A stretch of DNA of 64,000 bases from Anaerolineae bacterium (GCA_022823165.1 JAJDXR010000001.1:1-64000), one strand, 5' to 3'. Counted from the stretch's first letter, positions 25,496 to 34,667 are shown. Translations and numbers: made by a program. The notes: generated from the letters alone by a model not told the origin.

Positions 25496-26854
25496 CTAGT
25501 AGGAACCACCGGGCTTGAAATAGGACCTGCCGTGCGTCTGGTAAATCTCCGGATAAAGAACAGCCGCATCCAGCCCGCTCTGACCGACTTCGAAATATTG
25601 CATGACCGTCACCACCGGCGCCGGCCATTGATGCCACATGTAAGCCGGAACATCATCGGGCAGGACCGGATTGTGGCTGCCGTAATCAAAGTAGTAGCGC
25701 CCTTGCGAAAGATCGATATCGGCCGTTTCCAGCGCCCGGACGATGGCGGCCGGATCGCTGAAGCTGCCGGCGCGCTCAATGGCGTCAGCCATCAGCCAGA
25801 CGCTGTCATAGGCTTCCATGGCGAAGCTCACGAGAATATCGCCGAAGTCCTCTCGGTAGCGCCGGTCCAGGTCGGCGGCCAGGCCGTTGTACAAGCTGGG
25901 GATGGTGCCGACGCGGTCGAAGGCGCAGAAGTTGCCATCGGGCACGGTATTCCAGTATTGCTCCGATTGAAAGGCGAGATGGTTGGTGACGCAGATGGTA
26001 TCGGCCGTGGGCGCGATGCCGAGTTCCGCCATTTGCTGCGTCAGATTGTAGGAGGTCTCTCCGCTGACCAGGATGCGGATAGCGTCGGGCAATTGCGGGC
26101 GCGCCCACAGCCGGCTGAGAATCGGCACGAAGTCTTCCGTGCCCAGCTCAACCTCCAGCTGATCGACCTGGACGCCGGCCCGCTCCAGGTGCGCCCGTTC
26201 CGCCTCCGCCGCCGGATGCCCATAATCGGTGTTCTCCAGGATGATCACAACCTCTTCAACGCTCTGCTCCACCAGCCAGTCGGTGACTATCTTGCCCACG
26301 ATGGAGCTGGGCGGGGAGGTGCGGAAGACGTAATCGACGCCCAGGCTGCCGCGCGGCGGCGCGCCTTCATATTCGATGTAGCCGCTGGCGCTGATATAGT
26401 CGTTGCGCGGATGAGCGTAGATGGTCGGGATTTGGTAGCGTTGCGCCAAGCCCATAGTCGCCAAGCCGACCGCGCTGTGATAGACGCCGACGATGCCGCT
26501 GACCTGGTCTTGAAATACCAGCCGCTCGACCGCGGCCTGGCCAAATTCGGAGATGCCTTCCGAATCCACCGTGATGACGCGGAGGCGGTGATTGGCGCCG
26601 TCGATCTCGAGGCCGCAGCCGGCGTTGATATCGGCGACCGCCTGCTGGAAGCCCCAATCCATGCCGATGCCGCCGGCCACCGAGCCCGGCGCCGACAGCG
26701 GGACGATTCCGCCGATGAGGATGGTCTCGTCGGCGAATTCACAGTGGCTGTCAGCTTGCAAGATGACAGCATTTATAAGCAGCAGTGTAGCCAGGCAGAA
26801 CTTGACCATTGGCGCTTTCAAAGTGACCCGCTCCTTCACGACGTTTCGATACAT
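25496..26854 (-). CDS. periplasmic binding protein, branched-chain amino acid type (copy 1 of a trio)
   Basis: 452 residues from the ATG at 26854, preceded by GAAGG. An internal TTG (codon 12, AAGGAG nine bases before it) or the ATG at codon 16 would give a more typical signal peptide (MVKFCLATLLLINAVILQA). The mature domain is Peripla_BP_6: ILIGGIVPLSAPGSVAGG, NHRLRVITVDSEGISEFGQA, EEVVIILENTDYGHPAAEAE and FAMEAYDSVWLM. It is the first gene of the three-gene run, 28 bases ahead of copy 2, and the group is probably co-transcribed. Confidence 0.85.
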   Translation of the reverse strand: MYRNVVKERVTLKAPMVKFCLATLLLINAVILQADSHCEFADETILIGGIVPLSAPGSVAGGIGMDWGFQQAVADINAGCGLEIDGANHRLRVITVDSEGISEFGQAAVERLVFQDQVSGIVGVYHSAVGLATMGLAQRYQIPTIYAHPRNDYISASGYIEYEGAPPRGSLGVDYVFRTSPPSSIVGKIVTDWLVEQSVEEVVIILENTDYGHPAAEAERAHLERAGVQVDQLEVELGTEDFVPILSRLWARPQLPDAIRILVSGETSYNLTQQMAELGIAPTADTICVTNHLAFQSEQYWNTVPDGNFCAFDRVGTIPSLYNGLAADLDRRYREDFGDILVSFAMEAYDSVWLMADAIERAGSFSDPAAIVRALETADIDLSQGRYYFDYGSHNPVLPDDVPAYMWHQWPAPVVTVMQYFEVGQSGLDAAVLYPEIYQTHGRSYFKPGGSY

Positions 26855-27230
26855 TTATACCTTCAGCGTAAAGCGTCTCGGTCAATCTGGCAAGCGCGGA
26901 CAAGTGCCGGAATTCAGAGCAATCGCGCCAGAATCATCAACATCAAGAACGCCGCGTAAATCAAGCAAAATTAGTAAGCGAGCCTTGGATCGTCCACGCA
27001 ACCTAGCGGAATCTTATAGGCATTTCGGCGCTGCGTGTAGACACAGCAGGTCAAACGCCCCTACATCACCTGCTTTTATTGGGAATTTTCGGAAAAACCT
27101 CAGTGTCCTCGGTGTCCTCGCTGGTAAAAATAATCTGATGCGATTGCTCTGGTCCACAGACAGTCCAGCGGCGCGGGAGGGCTGCATTGTGAGTATACTA
27201 TGTGGGTCAACTTAACAAATAGGAGTCAGC
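26855..27230. other. intergenic region with repeat relics
   Basis: 376 bases, no gene. A hairpin-family relic ends in ACGCCCCTAC near 27062. A CTCAGTGTCCTCGGTGTCCTC fragment of the MITE-like family lies near 27100-27120. It separates the divergent binding-protein genes and thpR, so promoters for both should be here; none stands out. Confidence 0.5.
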
Positions 27231-27779
27231 TTGCCCCGTCTCTTCGTCGCCATCGACCTGCCGGAAAACACCAAAGACCAAGTGCTGGCCCTGCGCCGGG
27301 ACGACCTGCCGCCGGGCCGCTGGACGCGGCGCGAAGCCCTGCATCTGACCCTGCACTTCATCGGCGATGTGCCCGAGGCCGTGGCGCGCGCCTACGAGCG
27401 AGCGCTGCGGCAAGTCGAGGCGCCGGCTTTTGAGTTGCTCATTGCGGGTGTGGGGCAATTCCCGATTGAGGATCGGCCGCGCGTTATCTGGGCCGGCGCG
27501 CAAAATACCCCGCCCTTGCGCGAATTATACGAAGCCGTCGGCGCCGCCCTGGAGAGCGAGGGCTTTCGACGCGAGCGGCGGCGCTTCCACCCGCATATCA
27601 CGCTGATGCGCTTCAAGAAGCCGCTGCGGCGCGGTCTCGCCAGCCGCTGGCTGCAAGCGCACCTGGATTTCCACGCCGAGCCGGCGCGCATTGAGCAGTT
27701 CACGCTCTTCGAGAGCCAATTGAAACCGAGCGGCGCGGTCTACACGGAACGCGGGAAATATACGCTCAGGCCAACCTAG
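27231..27779 (+). CDS. thpR: RNA 2',3'-cyclic phosphodiesterase
   Basis: 182 residues of the 2H phosphoesterase superfamily. The two catalytic motifs are ALHLTLHFIGDVP (H-x-T) and FHPHITLMRFK (H-x-T), with the typical N-terminus PRLFVAIDLPE and C-terminal FTLFESQLKPSGAVYT. The enzyme opens 2',3'-cyclic phosphates on RNA ends and was formerly called 2'-5' RNA ligase (LigT). The start is TTG at 27231 with AGGAG five bases upstream; there is no ATG alternative in frame. Confidence 0.9.
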   Translation: MPRLFVAIDLPENTKDQVLALRRDDLPPGRWTRREALHLTLHFIGDVPEAVARAYERALRQVEAPAFELLIAGVGQFPIEDRPRVIWAGAQNTPPLRELYEAVGAALESEGFRRERRRFHPHITLMRFKKPLRRGLASRWLQAHLDFHAEPARIEQFTLFESQLKPSGAVYTERGKYTLRPT

Positions 27780-27850
27780 ACGGCGCAGAAGCGACCTGTC
27801 AGGTCGCCCGCGCGATTCAATAGTCCCCTGGGCGGCTTTGCCCGGCTCGT

Positions 27851-29035
27851 TCAGTCCGCGTCCGCGCTCGGCAGCCTGCGCGCCCTCAATATCAGAGCCG
27901 CCAGGATGATCACTGCGCCCATGACAACGAAGGTGAATCTCAGCGAATGCTCGGCCAGGGCGGCGTAGAATGGCAAGCCCAAAGCCAGAAACAAGCTGGT
28001 GAACATACTGATCAACGACAAGACGGTCGCGCGATTCTTGCTCTCGATGAGCGCATTCTGGTAGGCCGAGAAGAGCGGTCCTTTCATGTCGTTCAAACCA
28101 TAAATGAGGATGACGGCGAATAGGGTCGCGTAGGGACCCACGGCCACGGCAAACAACCAGTACAGAGCGCCGGGCAAGAGAATCAATACCGCGATCGCGC
28201 GCGCCTGCCCCAACCATTGCTCAACCTTGTAGGCGTAACGCTGCGCAAGAGCCGCCAGCAGGCTGCCAAAGGAAAGCGCCGCGCCGATGGCAAAGGGCGA
28301 TACCTCATTCCGCACCAGGTAAGGGGGCCCCAACGTTGTCACGATTGCGCCCGTAAAGGGCGCGGTGAATACTACCAGCAGCGTTAGCCGGCGCAGACGT
28401 TTATGATGGCGCAGCAGGGAGACGCCATCGCGGAATAATTCAACGCTGCCCGCTTGCTTCTCCGAGGTATGGATGGCCGGCTCGCGCAGTGTCAAACAGA
28501 CGATAAGGCCCATGAGGAGCGCGACGACGGTCAAGACGATGGCCGGGACAAAATCTTCCGCGCGCGCCTCGCCGATGATGAGACCGCCGATGATGGGGGC
28601 GATCACAAAGGCAATTTGGGCGTAGAAGCCCAGGCGGCCCATCGCACGTTTCATCGCCTCCTCGCGCCCTGCTTCCGGCAGGCTGTCATAGACCAGCGCT
28701 TCGACCGCGCCCGAGGCGAAGGCGAATCCCGTGCCTGTCAGCAGCGCGATGAAGATATACCACTCGAAGGAGCGCGCGAAGATGAAGATAATCTCGCCAC
28801 ACATCAATAGCAAGGTCGAAGCAAAGATCGACCACTTGCGCCCGACGCGATCGGCCAGTAGGCCGGTGGGAACTTCCATCAGGAAGATGCTGCCGATGAC
28901 GATGGATTCAATCAGGCTGATCTGCACCAGCGTCAGCCCGCGCGCCAGCAGCAACAGCGCGTAGGCGTGGATATAGAGATGGAAGCGCTGGCAGAAGTTG
29001 ATGAAGATGACTTTGTTGATGTTGCTGGAATACAT
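27851..29035 (-). CDS. MFS transporter
   Basis: 394 residues with about twelve membrane helices. The family's loop 2-3 motif is LLADRVGRKW near residue 60, with a matching helix boundary near LYSNI-type N-terminal sequence (INKVIFINFCQRFHLYIHAY). GGLIIGEA and the mid-protein cytosolic loop (LREPAIHTSEKQAG) split it into two six-helix halves. It probably exports or imports a small molecule by proton coupling; the substrate is not predictable. A perfect inverted repeat lies just upstream of the start. Confidence 0.85.
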   Translation of the reverse strand: MYSSNINKVIFINFCQRFHLYIHAYALLLLARGLTLVQISLIESIVIGSIFLMEVPTGLLADRVGRKWSIFASTLLLMCGEIIFIFARSFEWYIFIALLTGTGFAFASGAVEALVYDSLPEAGREEAMKRAMGRLGFYAQIAFVIAPIIGGLIIGEARAEDFVPAIVLTVVALLMGLIVCLTLREPAIHTSEKQAGSVELFRDGVSLLRHHKRLRRLTLLVVFTAPFTGAIVTTLGPPYLVRNEVSPFAIGAALSFGSLLAALAQRYAYKVEQWLGQARAIAVLILLPGALYWLFAVAVGPYATLFAVILIYGLNDMKGPLFSAYQNALIESKNRATVLSLISMFTSLFLALGLPFYAALAEHSLRFTFVVMGAVIILAALILRARRLPSADAD

Positions 29036-29053
29036 GTTTTCGTAGCCACAGTC

Positions 29054-29066
29054 GTGACAATGTCAC
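29054..29066. promoter_or_regulatory. inverted repeat upstream of the MFS gene
   Basis: GTGACA-A-TGTCAC, a perfect 6-1-6 inverted repeat 19 bases before the MFS start codon. The position fits repressor control of a transporter gene. No regulator gene is adjacent. Confidence 0.35.
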
Positions 29067-29205
29067 CACAAGGATCCGGGGCGTTTATTGTTGCAGCCCG
29101 ATTATCTCAGCAAATGTGGAGGAGGTGATGAAGCAAGCCGCTGTAAACTGCGAGTTGCTAAATTGTTCGCGTCAGCTCTGGAACAAACAACTGCGGACTT
29201 TCCGC

Positions 29206-29583
29206 TTACACGACGAGCCTTTTGAAGTGCAGCACACCATCAGTGTAAAGGGTACATTCGATCTGCCCGACATTAAAAGCCGCGGTCTCTTCTAGGGTCC
29301 AGCGCCATGAGTTCTGGTGCAGATATCCCAGCAAGACTCGCCGGCCCATTTCGGACTTCGGGAGAAGCGATTTGACGCAGAGCCAGCCTTCTTTGTTCGC
29401 GCGGGCAGCCTCTTCGACGACTGCAAACAGGGCGCTCACAACTCGTTTGGCTTGTGGATGCTGCCCCTCAAGTTCCTCGCCTTCAAATTCCTGCTTACGA
29501 CAGTCTTCCAAACGCTCGTTCGCGTCTTTGTCGGCGACAACTCCGTAAAGTAATTTGAGACCTTCAATTGCCAAGTTTCCCAT
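29206..29583 (-). CDS. hypothetical protein
   Basis: 125 residues, predicted soluble. It begins MGNLAIEGLKLLYGVVADKD, is rich in Glu/Lys in the first half, and ends with a beta-rich region (VGQIECTLYTDGVLHFKRLVV). There is no signal peptide, membrane helix or motif I know. Codon usage looks normal and no better frame exists on the other strand, so it is probably real. It is slightly AT-richer than its neighbours and stands alone between the MFS and aldolase genes. Confidence 0.55.
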   Translation of the reverse strand: MGNLAIEGLKLLYGVVADKDANERLEDCRKQEFEGEELEGQHPQAKRVVSALFAVVEEAARANKEGWLCVKSLLPKSEMGRRVLLGYLHQNSWRWTLEETAAFNVGQIECTLYTDGVLHFKRLVV

Positions 29584-29749
29584 GTCATACGCTTTCTACG
29601 ACTAGCACAATGCTCACACAGGCATGGTTGCCGATTATATTCCTACTCGCCCGGAGACGCAAACCTGATCACGTCACCCAGCTTGGAATTGTCCCGTTAC
29701 AGTCGTATACTACAATCCCAGTTTATCAGCGAGTTTGAATGGATGAAAG

Positions 29750-30517
29750 ATGCGTGAAAATCGCGTGCAAACGCTGTGGGCGGAAGGCAAGACCGTTATC
29801 AACGGCTGGCTGCACAGCCCCAGCACCTGGTCAGCCGAAGTCATGGCGCATTCGGGCTGGGACAGCCTGGTCGTCGATATGCAGCACGGCCTGATGGGCA
29901 TCGAGACGACGATACAGATGCTGCAAGCCATCTCCACCACCGACACCGTGCCCATGGTGCGCGTCAACTGGAACACGCCCGGCGATACCATGCGCCTGCT
30001 GGATGCCGGCGCCTACGGCGTCATCTGCCCCATGATCGAGACGCGCGCGGAATGCGAGGCCTTCGTCGGCGCTTGCCGTTTCCCGCCGCTGGGCTATCGC
30101 AGCCTGGGGCCGACGCGCGCGCGTATTTTCGCCGGCGACGATTACGCCGAGCACGCCAACGATACGATCATCACTTTCGCCATGATTGAGACCGAAGCCG
30201 GCTACAAGAACCGCGACGAGATCATGAGCGTGCCGGGTTTGGACGGGGTCTTCGTCGGCATCGGCGATCTGCGCCTGAGCATGACCGGGCGCGCCGGGCT
30301 TAGCTCCGCTGACGCGACCGTCGACGCAGCGCTGGACGCCATCTTGGTGTCAGCGCGGGCGCATGGTCTCAAAGCGGGCCTGTTCGCGGCTGATACCGAC
30401 CACGCTATCGATATGATCAAACGCGGCTATGAATTTGTCACAGTGATGAACGATGTCTCGCTGATGGCCAGCGCGGCCTCGGCGGTGGTGCAGCGGTTGC
30501 GCGAGAGTACTGGCTAG
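29750..30517 (+). CDS. HpcH/HpaI-family aldolase
   Basis: 255 residues of TIM-barrel class II pyruvate aldolase: SLVVDMQHGLMG (metal and substrate Asp/His), VPMVRVNWNTPGDTMRLLDAGAYGVICPMIETRAE (catalytic Arg and metal Glu region), GYRSLGPTRAR, MIETEAGYKN and GVFVGIGDLRLSM. These enzymes split 2-keto-3-deoxy acids into pyruvate and an aldehyde, for example 2-dehydro-3-deoxyglucarate or 4-hydroxy-2-oxoheptanedioate. The precise substrate is open. The ATG at 29750 has a GATGAAAGATG leader and weak ribosome site. Confidence 0.9.
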   Translation: MRENRVQTLWAEGKTVINGWLHSPSTWSAEVMAHSGWDSLVVDMQHGLMGIETTIQMLQAISTTDTVPMVRVNWNTPGDTMRLLDAGAYGVICPMIETRAECEAFVGACRFPPLGYRSLGPTRARIFAGDDYAEHANDTIITFAMIETEAGYKNRDEIMSVPGLDGVFVGIGDLRLSMTGRAGLSSADATVDAALDAILVSARAHGLKAGLFAADTDHAIDMIKRGYEFVTVMNDVSLMASAASAVVQRLRESTG

Positions 30518-30522
30518 ATTGG

Positions 30523-31323
30523 TCAGTCTGCTCGGCGACTGCGATAGGTTCTCAGCTCATCATTTGACAGTTCGTGTTCAGGAACCAAGCGATAGTGGCG
30601 TTCAGCGAGTTTTACTATTGATTCTTCCGCGTCTGTTCCAAACTCGAACAGCGCTATACTGTTGTCGTCCATAAACTGTGCCGCAATCGGGCGCGCGACT
30701 AACTGAGGAAACTTCTCTCGACACAGTGCTAAGTCCTGTTCAATTTGAACGACTCCAATTTGATCTGCCTTGCCTTTAGCTTGCACGGGCAAGACATAGT
30801 GCGCCCCTCTCTTGTCCAATCCCACATAAATCTCATCGGTCTCGATTTGACCGATGCCGCGCACGGTTGTCCGCAAGTGATTTTGGATGGAATAACAAGT
30901 GACACCTGTAAAAATGTCTACAAGCCTGTTGTATCGAAGCTTCGCCAATAGCGCCTGTTCGTCAGTTAAGGCATACCGCGCGACAATTCCAGGGGTGGCA
31001 TCGGGTACTTTAGTAAGTGGCAACATAGAATCAGGTTGAATCTTTGAAACCAGCTTGAGTTCAAAGGCGTATTTTGCTCTACCCTTGCCGACTATCACCC
31101 AAGATAGACCCGCTGGAGCTAACCGAATAATTGCGTCTGGCAGTGGATTTCGATGTCTGAAGGAATACACGACATCGCCTAGATTCTTGGGCAGAGAAAT
31201 TTTGAGCCGTCCTGCTGTACGCGCAATATCATCGCGCTCAAATGGTACGACTGAATCACCCGACGAATAGTGTTGGAAAAATATGTCTTCAATAATCCGG
31301 GAGTAGAGATTCTGCTTTGACAT
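30523..31323 (-). CDS. probable restriction endonuclease paired with the adjacent methyltransferase
   Basis: 266 residues, no family recognised with certainty. Residues 161-183 (ETDEIYVGLD ... YVLPVQAKGK) look like the core of a PD-(D/E)xK nuclease: acidic residues at 161-164, a beta hairpin, then V-Q-A-K. It is preceded by a helical N-terminal part. It lies 9 bases downstream of a DNA methyltransferase on the same strand and shares its AT-rich composition, the usual layout of a type II system. Nuclease activity and recognition site are inference. Confidence 0.55.
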   Translation of the reverse strand: MSKQNLYSRIIEDIFFQHYSSGDSVVPFERDDIARTAGRLKISLPKNLGDVVYSFRHRNPLPDAIIRLAPAGLSWVIVGKGRAKYAFELKLVSKIQPDSMLPLTKVPDATPGIVARYALTDEQALLAKLRYNRLVDIFTGVTCYSIQNHLRTTVRGIGQIETDEIYVGLDKRGAHYVLPVQAKGKADQIGVVQIEQDLALCREKFPQLVARPIAAQFMDDNSIALFEFGTDAEESIVKLAERHYRLVPEHELSNDELRTYRSRRAD

Positions 31324-31332
31324 AAAGCTAAC

Positions 31333-32640
31333 TCATCCATTCCACTTTAGCAGCAATACTTCTTCTCGAAGGTGCTCTTTTGTAGCAGTGGAAAAGCGCG
31401 TCCGGAACAAATCAATATCCATAACCTCATAACCTAAGCGCTCCGCAACTTCCGCCAGAATTTGTCCCGTCCGAATCATAATGCGGAAATAAGAGGCTTG
31501 GTCTCCCACTACATAAGCCAGCTTCGCGCCCGGCCGGAGCAGCGATCTCAACTCCGACAGGTGGCGAGCCATGCCGCCAAAATACAGCCGTACTACTTTA
31601 GCGTATTGTTTCTCAAACCCGGAAGTTTTCCCCAGTTCCAGTCGCCGCGCTTCTATTGAATTAGCAAGTTCCTGAATCCTTGGAATGTCTTGCACCCAAT
31701 GGTGGTCTTCATCGGCCTTGTAGACTCCGCGAGTATTCGACCTGATGAATTGCTGCTTTTGCTTTCGCAGGTCTTCCCGGCTCGACATAAAACCAAGCAA
31801 AACCGATTCAAGGCGCGTGGTCCGACTATAGTCCTTTTCATTGGGATATGGTGGAGAAGTTATGATCGCGTCGATCGAATTTGGCGACATGTATCTACGC
31901 ATGTTCCTTGCGTCAGCCAGGAACACCGCTGAGCCCGTTTCTCGCAAAGCGCGGCATTCATGCAAGTCGGCAACCATCATATCCAATGCATCCAACCATG
32001 GTTTCAGTACCGGCGTATCGACCTTCTGCTTGCCTACACCGATTTCTGGTCCGAAGCGAAGATTACTAATCACCTTTACCGTTTGCCTGGCAAGCGCCAG
32101 TTTGGCGTAATTTCGAAGCTCGTCCGGATTATGCCTGTCTATGCTATCCAGTAGAGTCAGCACCTTATGCAAGGGCAGCGGACTTATAGAGTTCTTAATC
32201 AGCAGCCGTGACTTTTCGTCATCTAGTTTTCGCAGCTGTCCGTTGTATACGCTGACGCCGAAATGTTTGTCGTCGGTAGCAAGCACGCGCTCGCGAGCAT
32301 TCTCGGTCACACTGTTGGCAACTTCTTGCCCGAACCTGGTTAATTCAGTTGGTTCAACATTCCAGTTTGTTTTGACACTTGCCGCAAAGTGCGCCATCGC
32401 GTTGGCTTCAACTCCAACACTTCCAATACCTATTTTCTTGGCTTCCACCAGCGTCGTTCCAGTTCCGCAAAACGGATCCAAGATAATCTGTCCCCTCGCA
32501 AGCCCAAATTTTTCCACGTAGTGGCGCACTAAATGTGGAGGAAACGACAAGACAAACCTGTACCACTCGTGAACAGGACGATCACACTCGTACAGCCGAT
32601 TCAGTTCGTTTCCGTTTTGCAACTGCGTTGTGTACGTCAT
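31333..32640 (-). CDS. site-specific DNA methyltransferase (adenine-N6/cytosine-N4 type)
   Basis: 435 residues from the ATG at 32640 (MTYTTQLQNG); a longer frame would add 50 atypical residues. SAM-binding motif I is LDPFCGTGTTLVEA (residues ~54-67) and the catalytic motif IV is TSPPYPNEKDY (~261-271). The order motif I, long middle region, S-P-P-Y fits the alpha class, where the middle region reads the target. The S-P-P-Y form is common in N4-cytosine enzymes. It is AT-richer than flanking genes and followed by the probable endonuclease, so it was probably acquired as a cassette. Confidence 0.85.
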   Translation of the reverse strand: MTYTTQLQNGNELNRLYECDRPVHEWYRFVLSFPPHLVRHYVEKFGLARGQIILDPFCGTGTTLVEAKKIGIGSVGVEANAMAHFAASVKTNWNVEPTELTRFGQEVANSVTENARERVLATDDKHFGVSVYNGQLRKLDDEKSRLLIKNSISPLPLHKVLTLLDSIDRHNPDELRNYAKLALARQTVKVISNLRFGPEIGVGKQKVDTPVLKPWLDALDMMVADLHECRALRETGSAVFLADARNMRRYMSPNSIDAIITSPPYPNEKDYSRTTRLESVLLGFMSSREDLRKQKQQFIRSNTRGVYKADEDHHWVQDIPRIQELANSIEARRLELGKTSGFEKQYAKVVRLYFGGMARHLSELRSLLRPGAKLAYVVGDQASYFRIMIRTGQILAEVAERLGYEVMDIDLFRTRFSTATKEHLREEVLLLKWNG

Positions 32641-32719
32641 CTGTAACCTAGCGGTAACTAGAACAATTGTACTGTACACAACGCCTATTGACAAATATCT
32701 AAGATGACAAATCAGACGC

Positions 32720-33895
32720 TCACAGCGTATCGCCCAGGCAAATATCCAGGCTGCGCGCGGTCTGCAGCAGGGGATGATCCAGCGGCACATTTTTGCGCAG
32801 GCCGGCTACTTCCTCCAGCGGAACGGCGCAGACTCCGTCGCCTTTCACGCCCACCATGATATTGTACTGGCCGTCGGCGATCAGGTTGGCCGCCGCCGTT
32901 CCCAAGCGCGTCGCCAGCAAGCGGTCTATCGGCGAGGGTACGCCCCCGCGCTGCACATGACCCAGGATGGTAACCCGCGATTCCAAGCCGGTGCGCTTCT
33001 CCAATTCCATAGTCAACAACTGTGTGCCGCCGCGGCGTTCTTTCTCGACCTCAGCCACTTTGACGCGAGCCTGACGGCGTTTGACCCGCGCCGCTTTGTA
33101 TTTGACCTTGTCATCAGCGCAACGCGCCATCTCCGCCTCAGCTTCGGCGACCATAGCGCGCGCGCCGTGCAACTTCTTGCCCACGCGCTGCGTCATCGCG
33201 CCCTCTGAGACCGCCACGATACTGAAGCGTTTGCCGCCCCGACTGCGCGCCCGTATCGAATTGGCGATGACTTCGATATCGAAAGGAATCTCCGGTATCA
33301 GGATGACATCGGCGCCGCCGGCCAAGCCCGCGCCCAGCGCCAGCCAGCCGGTATTATGCCCCATGATTTCGCAGACGATGATGCGATGGTGGCTGTGGGC
33401 GGTGGAATGCAGCCGGTCGATGGCTTCGCTGGCGATGCCCAGCGCGGTATCGTAGCCGAAGGTGACATCGGTGCCGCTGACATCGTTGTCGATAGTTTTG
33501 GGCAGGAAGACGACATTGACGCCCTCTTTCGACAGGCGCAGGGCGTTTTTGGCTGTGCCGCCGCCGCCCAGGCATACCAGCGCGTCCAGATCGTGCTTGC
33601 GATAATTCTCGACCATGACATCAGTCATATTGCGGGTTTTGCCGCCGATGAGCATCTTGTGCGGTTTGTCGCGGCTGGTGCCCAAGATGGTGCCGCCCAA
33701 GGTCAGAATGCCGCTGAGCTCGTCCGCGCCCAGCCAGATGACGCGATTCTGCATCAAGCCGCGGAAGCCGTCGCGGAAGCCAACCAGGCGCATGCCGTGC
33801 TTGTCGATAGCTACCTTGCCCACGCCGCGAATGGCCGCGTTTAAGCCGGGGCTGTCGCCGCCGGCGGTGAGGATGCCAATAGTTCTGCCGATCAT
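32720..33895 (-). CDS. pfkA: 6-phosphofructokinase family protein
   Basis: 391 residues, longer than the ~320 of short PFKs. Motifs: [18 protein letters not shown], the fructose-6-phosphate loop [12 protein letters not shown] with catalytic Asp, [21 protein letters not shown] and [15 protein letters not shown]. The usual GGDGS nucleotide loop reads [11 protein letters not shown], so the metal-binding Asp is replaced by Gly; the K before TIDND is the residue seen in pyrophosphate-type and mixed enzymes. An extra charged coiled-coil-like insertion (about residues 228-270, [20 protein letters not shown] and onward) is unusual. Phosphoryl donor uncertain. Confidence 0.85.
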   Translation of the reverse strand: MIGRTIGILTAGGDSPGLNAAIRGVGKVAIDKHGMRLVGFRDGFRGLMQNRVIWLGADELSGILTLGGTILGTSRDKPHKMLIGGKTRNMTDVMVENYRKHDLDALVCLGGGGTAKNALRLSKEGVNVVFLPKTIDNDVSGTDVTFGYDTALGIASEAIDRLHSTAHSHHRIIVCEIMGHNTGWLALGAGLAGGADVILIPEIPFDIEVIANSIRARSRGGKRFSIVAVSEGAMTQRVGKKLHGARAMVAEAEAEMARCADDKVKYKAARVKRRQARVKVAEVEKERRGGTQLLTMELEKRTGLESRVTILGHVQRGGVPSPIDRLLATRLGTAAANLIADGQYNIMVGVKGDGVCAVPLEEVAGLRKNVPLDHPLLQTARSLDICLGDTL

Positions 33896-34085
33896 AAGTA
33901 GAGTCCTGTATCAAAAGTAGTTCTTACTCATTATAACTAGAATCCGACGGAATTTGCAGCAACTTGCCGGCGTGAGCCTACGCGGGCATAGGAATAAGCC
34001 AGCCGGAATATGTTATGATGTCAGTGTGACAGAAGAAAGGTGAGCAAGCGATGGAATTGCGGCAACGGCTCTATGATGTAGCGAT

Positions 34086-34619
34086 GTGTGGCGGCTCGCT
34101 CATCATGCTGACATTGACAGAAGGCATTTCGAGTTGATCAATGGAGATTTGATCGAGATAGTTCCACCGGGCGGAGAACATGGAGAGCTCTCTCTAAATT
34201 TTGGGAGTTATATTCGCGCTTATGTTCGCGAACATGATTTAGGCCGCGCTACGGTTAAGACCGGCTACCATCCTCCGGGCGATCGCCAGACGCTGCTTTC
34301 ACCTGATATCGCTTTCATCAGCCATGCCCGCGCGCCGGACCCCTTTCCCAAGCGCTATGTACCGATATTGCCGGACTTGGCGGTAGAAATTCTGTCGCCG
34401 AGAGACACGCTGACCAAAGCGCGCGAGAAAGCCGAGATCTATTTGAGCAAGGGCGTAAAGCTGGTCTGGATCGTCCAACCTGACATCTTGAGCGTCGAAG
34501 CGCGCCGCTTGACGGAAGCAGGCGGTTTCCAACTGGACTCTTATGGTCCCGATGCCGTCTTATCCGGCCTGGACGTCTTGCCAGGCTTTACCTTGGAAGC
34601 GCGCCTCATCTTTGAATAA
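34086..34619 (+). CDS. Uma2-family (DUF820) endonuclease-like protein, probable frameshift at its start
   Basis: 177 residues in the open frame from a GTG at 34086. Uma2 motifs: FELINGDLIEIVPPGGEHGE, LLSPDIAFISHAR, LPDLAVEILSPRDTLTKAREKAEIYLSKG and LVWIVQPD, a PD-(D/E)xK-like core. A better start (ATG at 34051 with AGGTGA upstream) lies in another frame and encodes MELRQRLYDVA, which continues this family's N-terminus if one base is restored near 34083-34086. So the gene has a one-base deletion, or the sequence has an error. A TGTCA-GTG-TGACA inverted repeat (34019-34031) sits in the promoter region. Function unknown; common in Chloroflexota and cyanobacteria. Confidence 0.7.
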   Translation: MWRLAHHADIDRRHFELINGDLIEIVPPGGEHGELSLNFGSYIRAYVREHDLGRATVKTGYHPPGDRQTLLSPDIAFISHARAPDPFPKRYVPILPDLAVEILSPRDTLTKAREKAEIYLSKGVKLVWIVQPDILSVEARRLTEAGGFQLDSYGPDAVLSGLDVLPGFTLEARLIFE

Positions 34620-34667
34620 ACGCAAATAAACGCGAATAAGCGCGAATAAACGCGAATAAGCGCCAAT
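34618..34667 (+). repeat. five tandem 10-bp repeats before trmH
   Basis: AAACGCAAAT, AAACGCGAAT, AAGCGCGAAT, AAACGCGAAT, AAGCGCCAAT: five 10-bp units running from the Uma2 stop codon into the ATG of trmH. The array replaces the ribosome-binding region of trmH; no Shine-Dalgarno site is visible. Helical-phase repeats of this kind may bind a protein or vary in number by slippage. Confidence 0.7.

Noticed and set aside
24073..26959. Long open frames on the plus strand opposite the binding-protein genes (over 440 codons)
   Set aside because: They mirror GC-rich codons of the real minus-strand genes, have no ribosome sites, and lack any recognisable domain. The same holds for long frames opposite 16 kb, 42-43 kb and 52-53 kb.
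34618..34667. Short tandem repeats considered as a CRISPR remnant
   Set aside because: Units are contiguous 10-mers without spacers and no cas genes are present.
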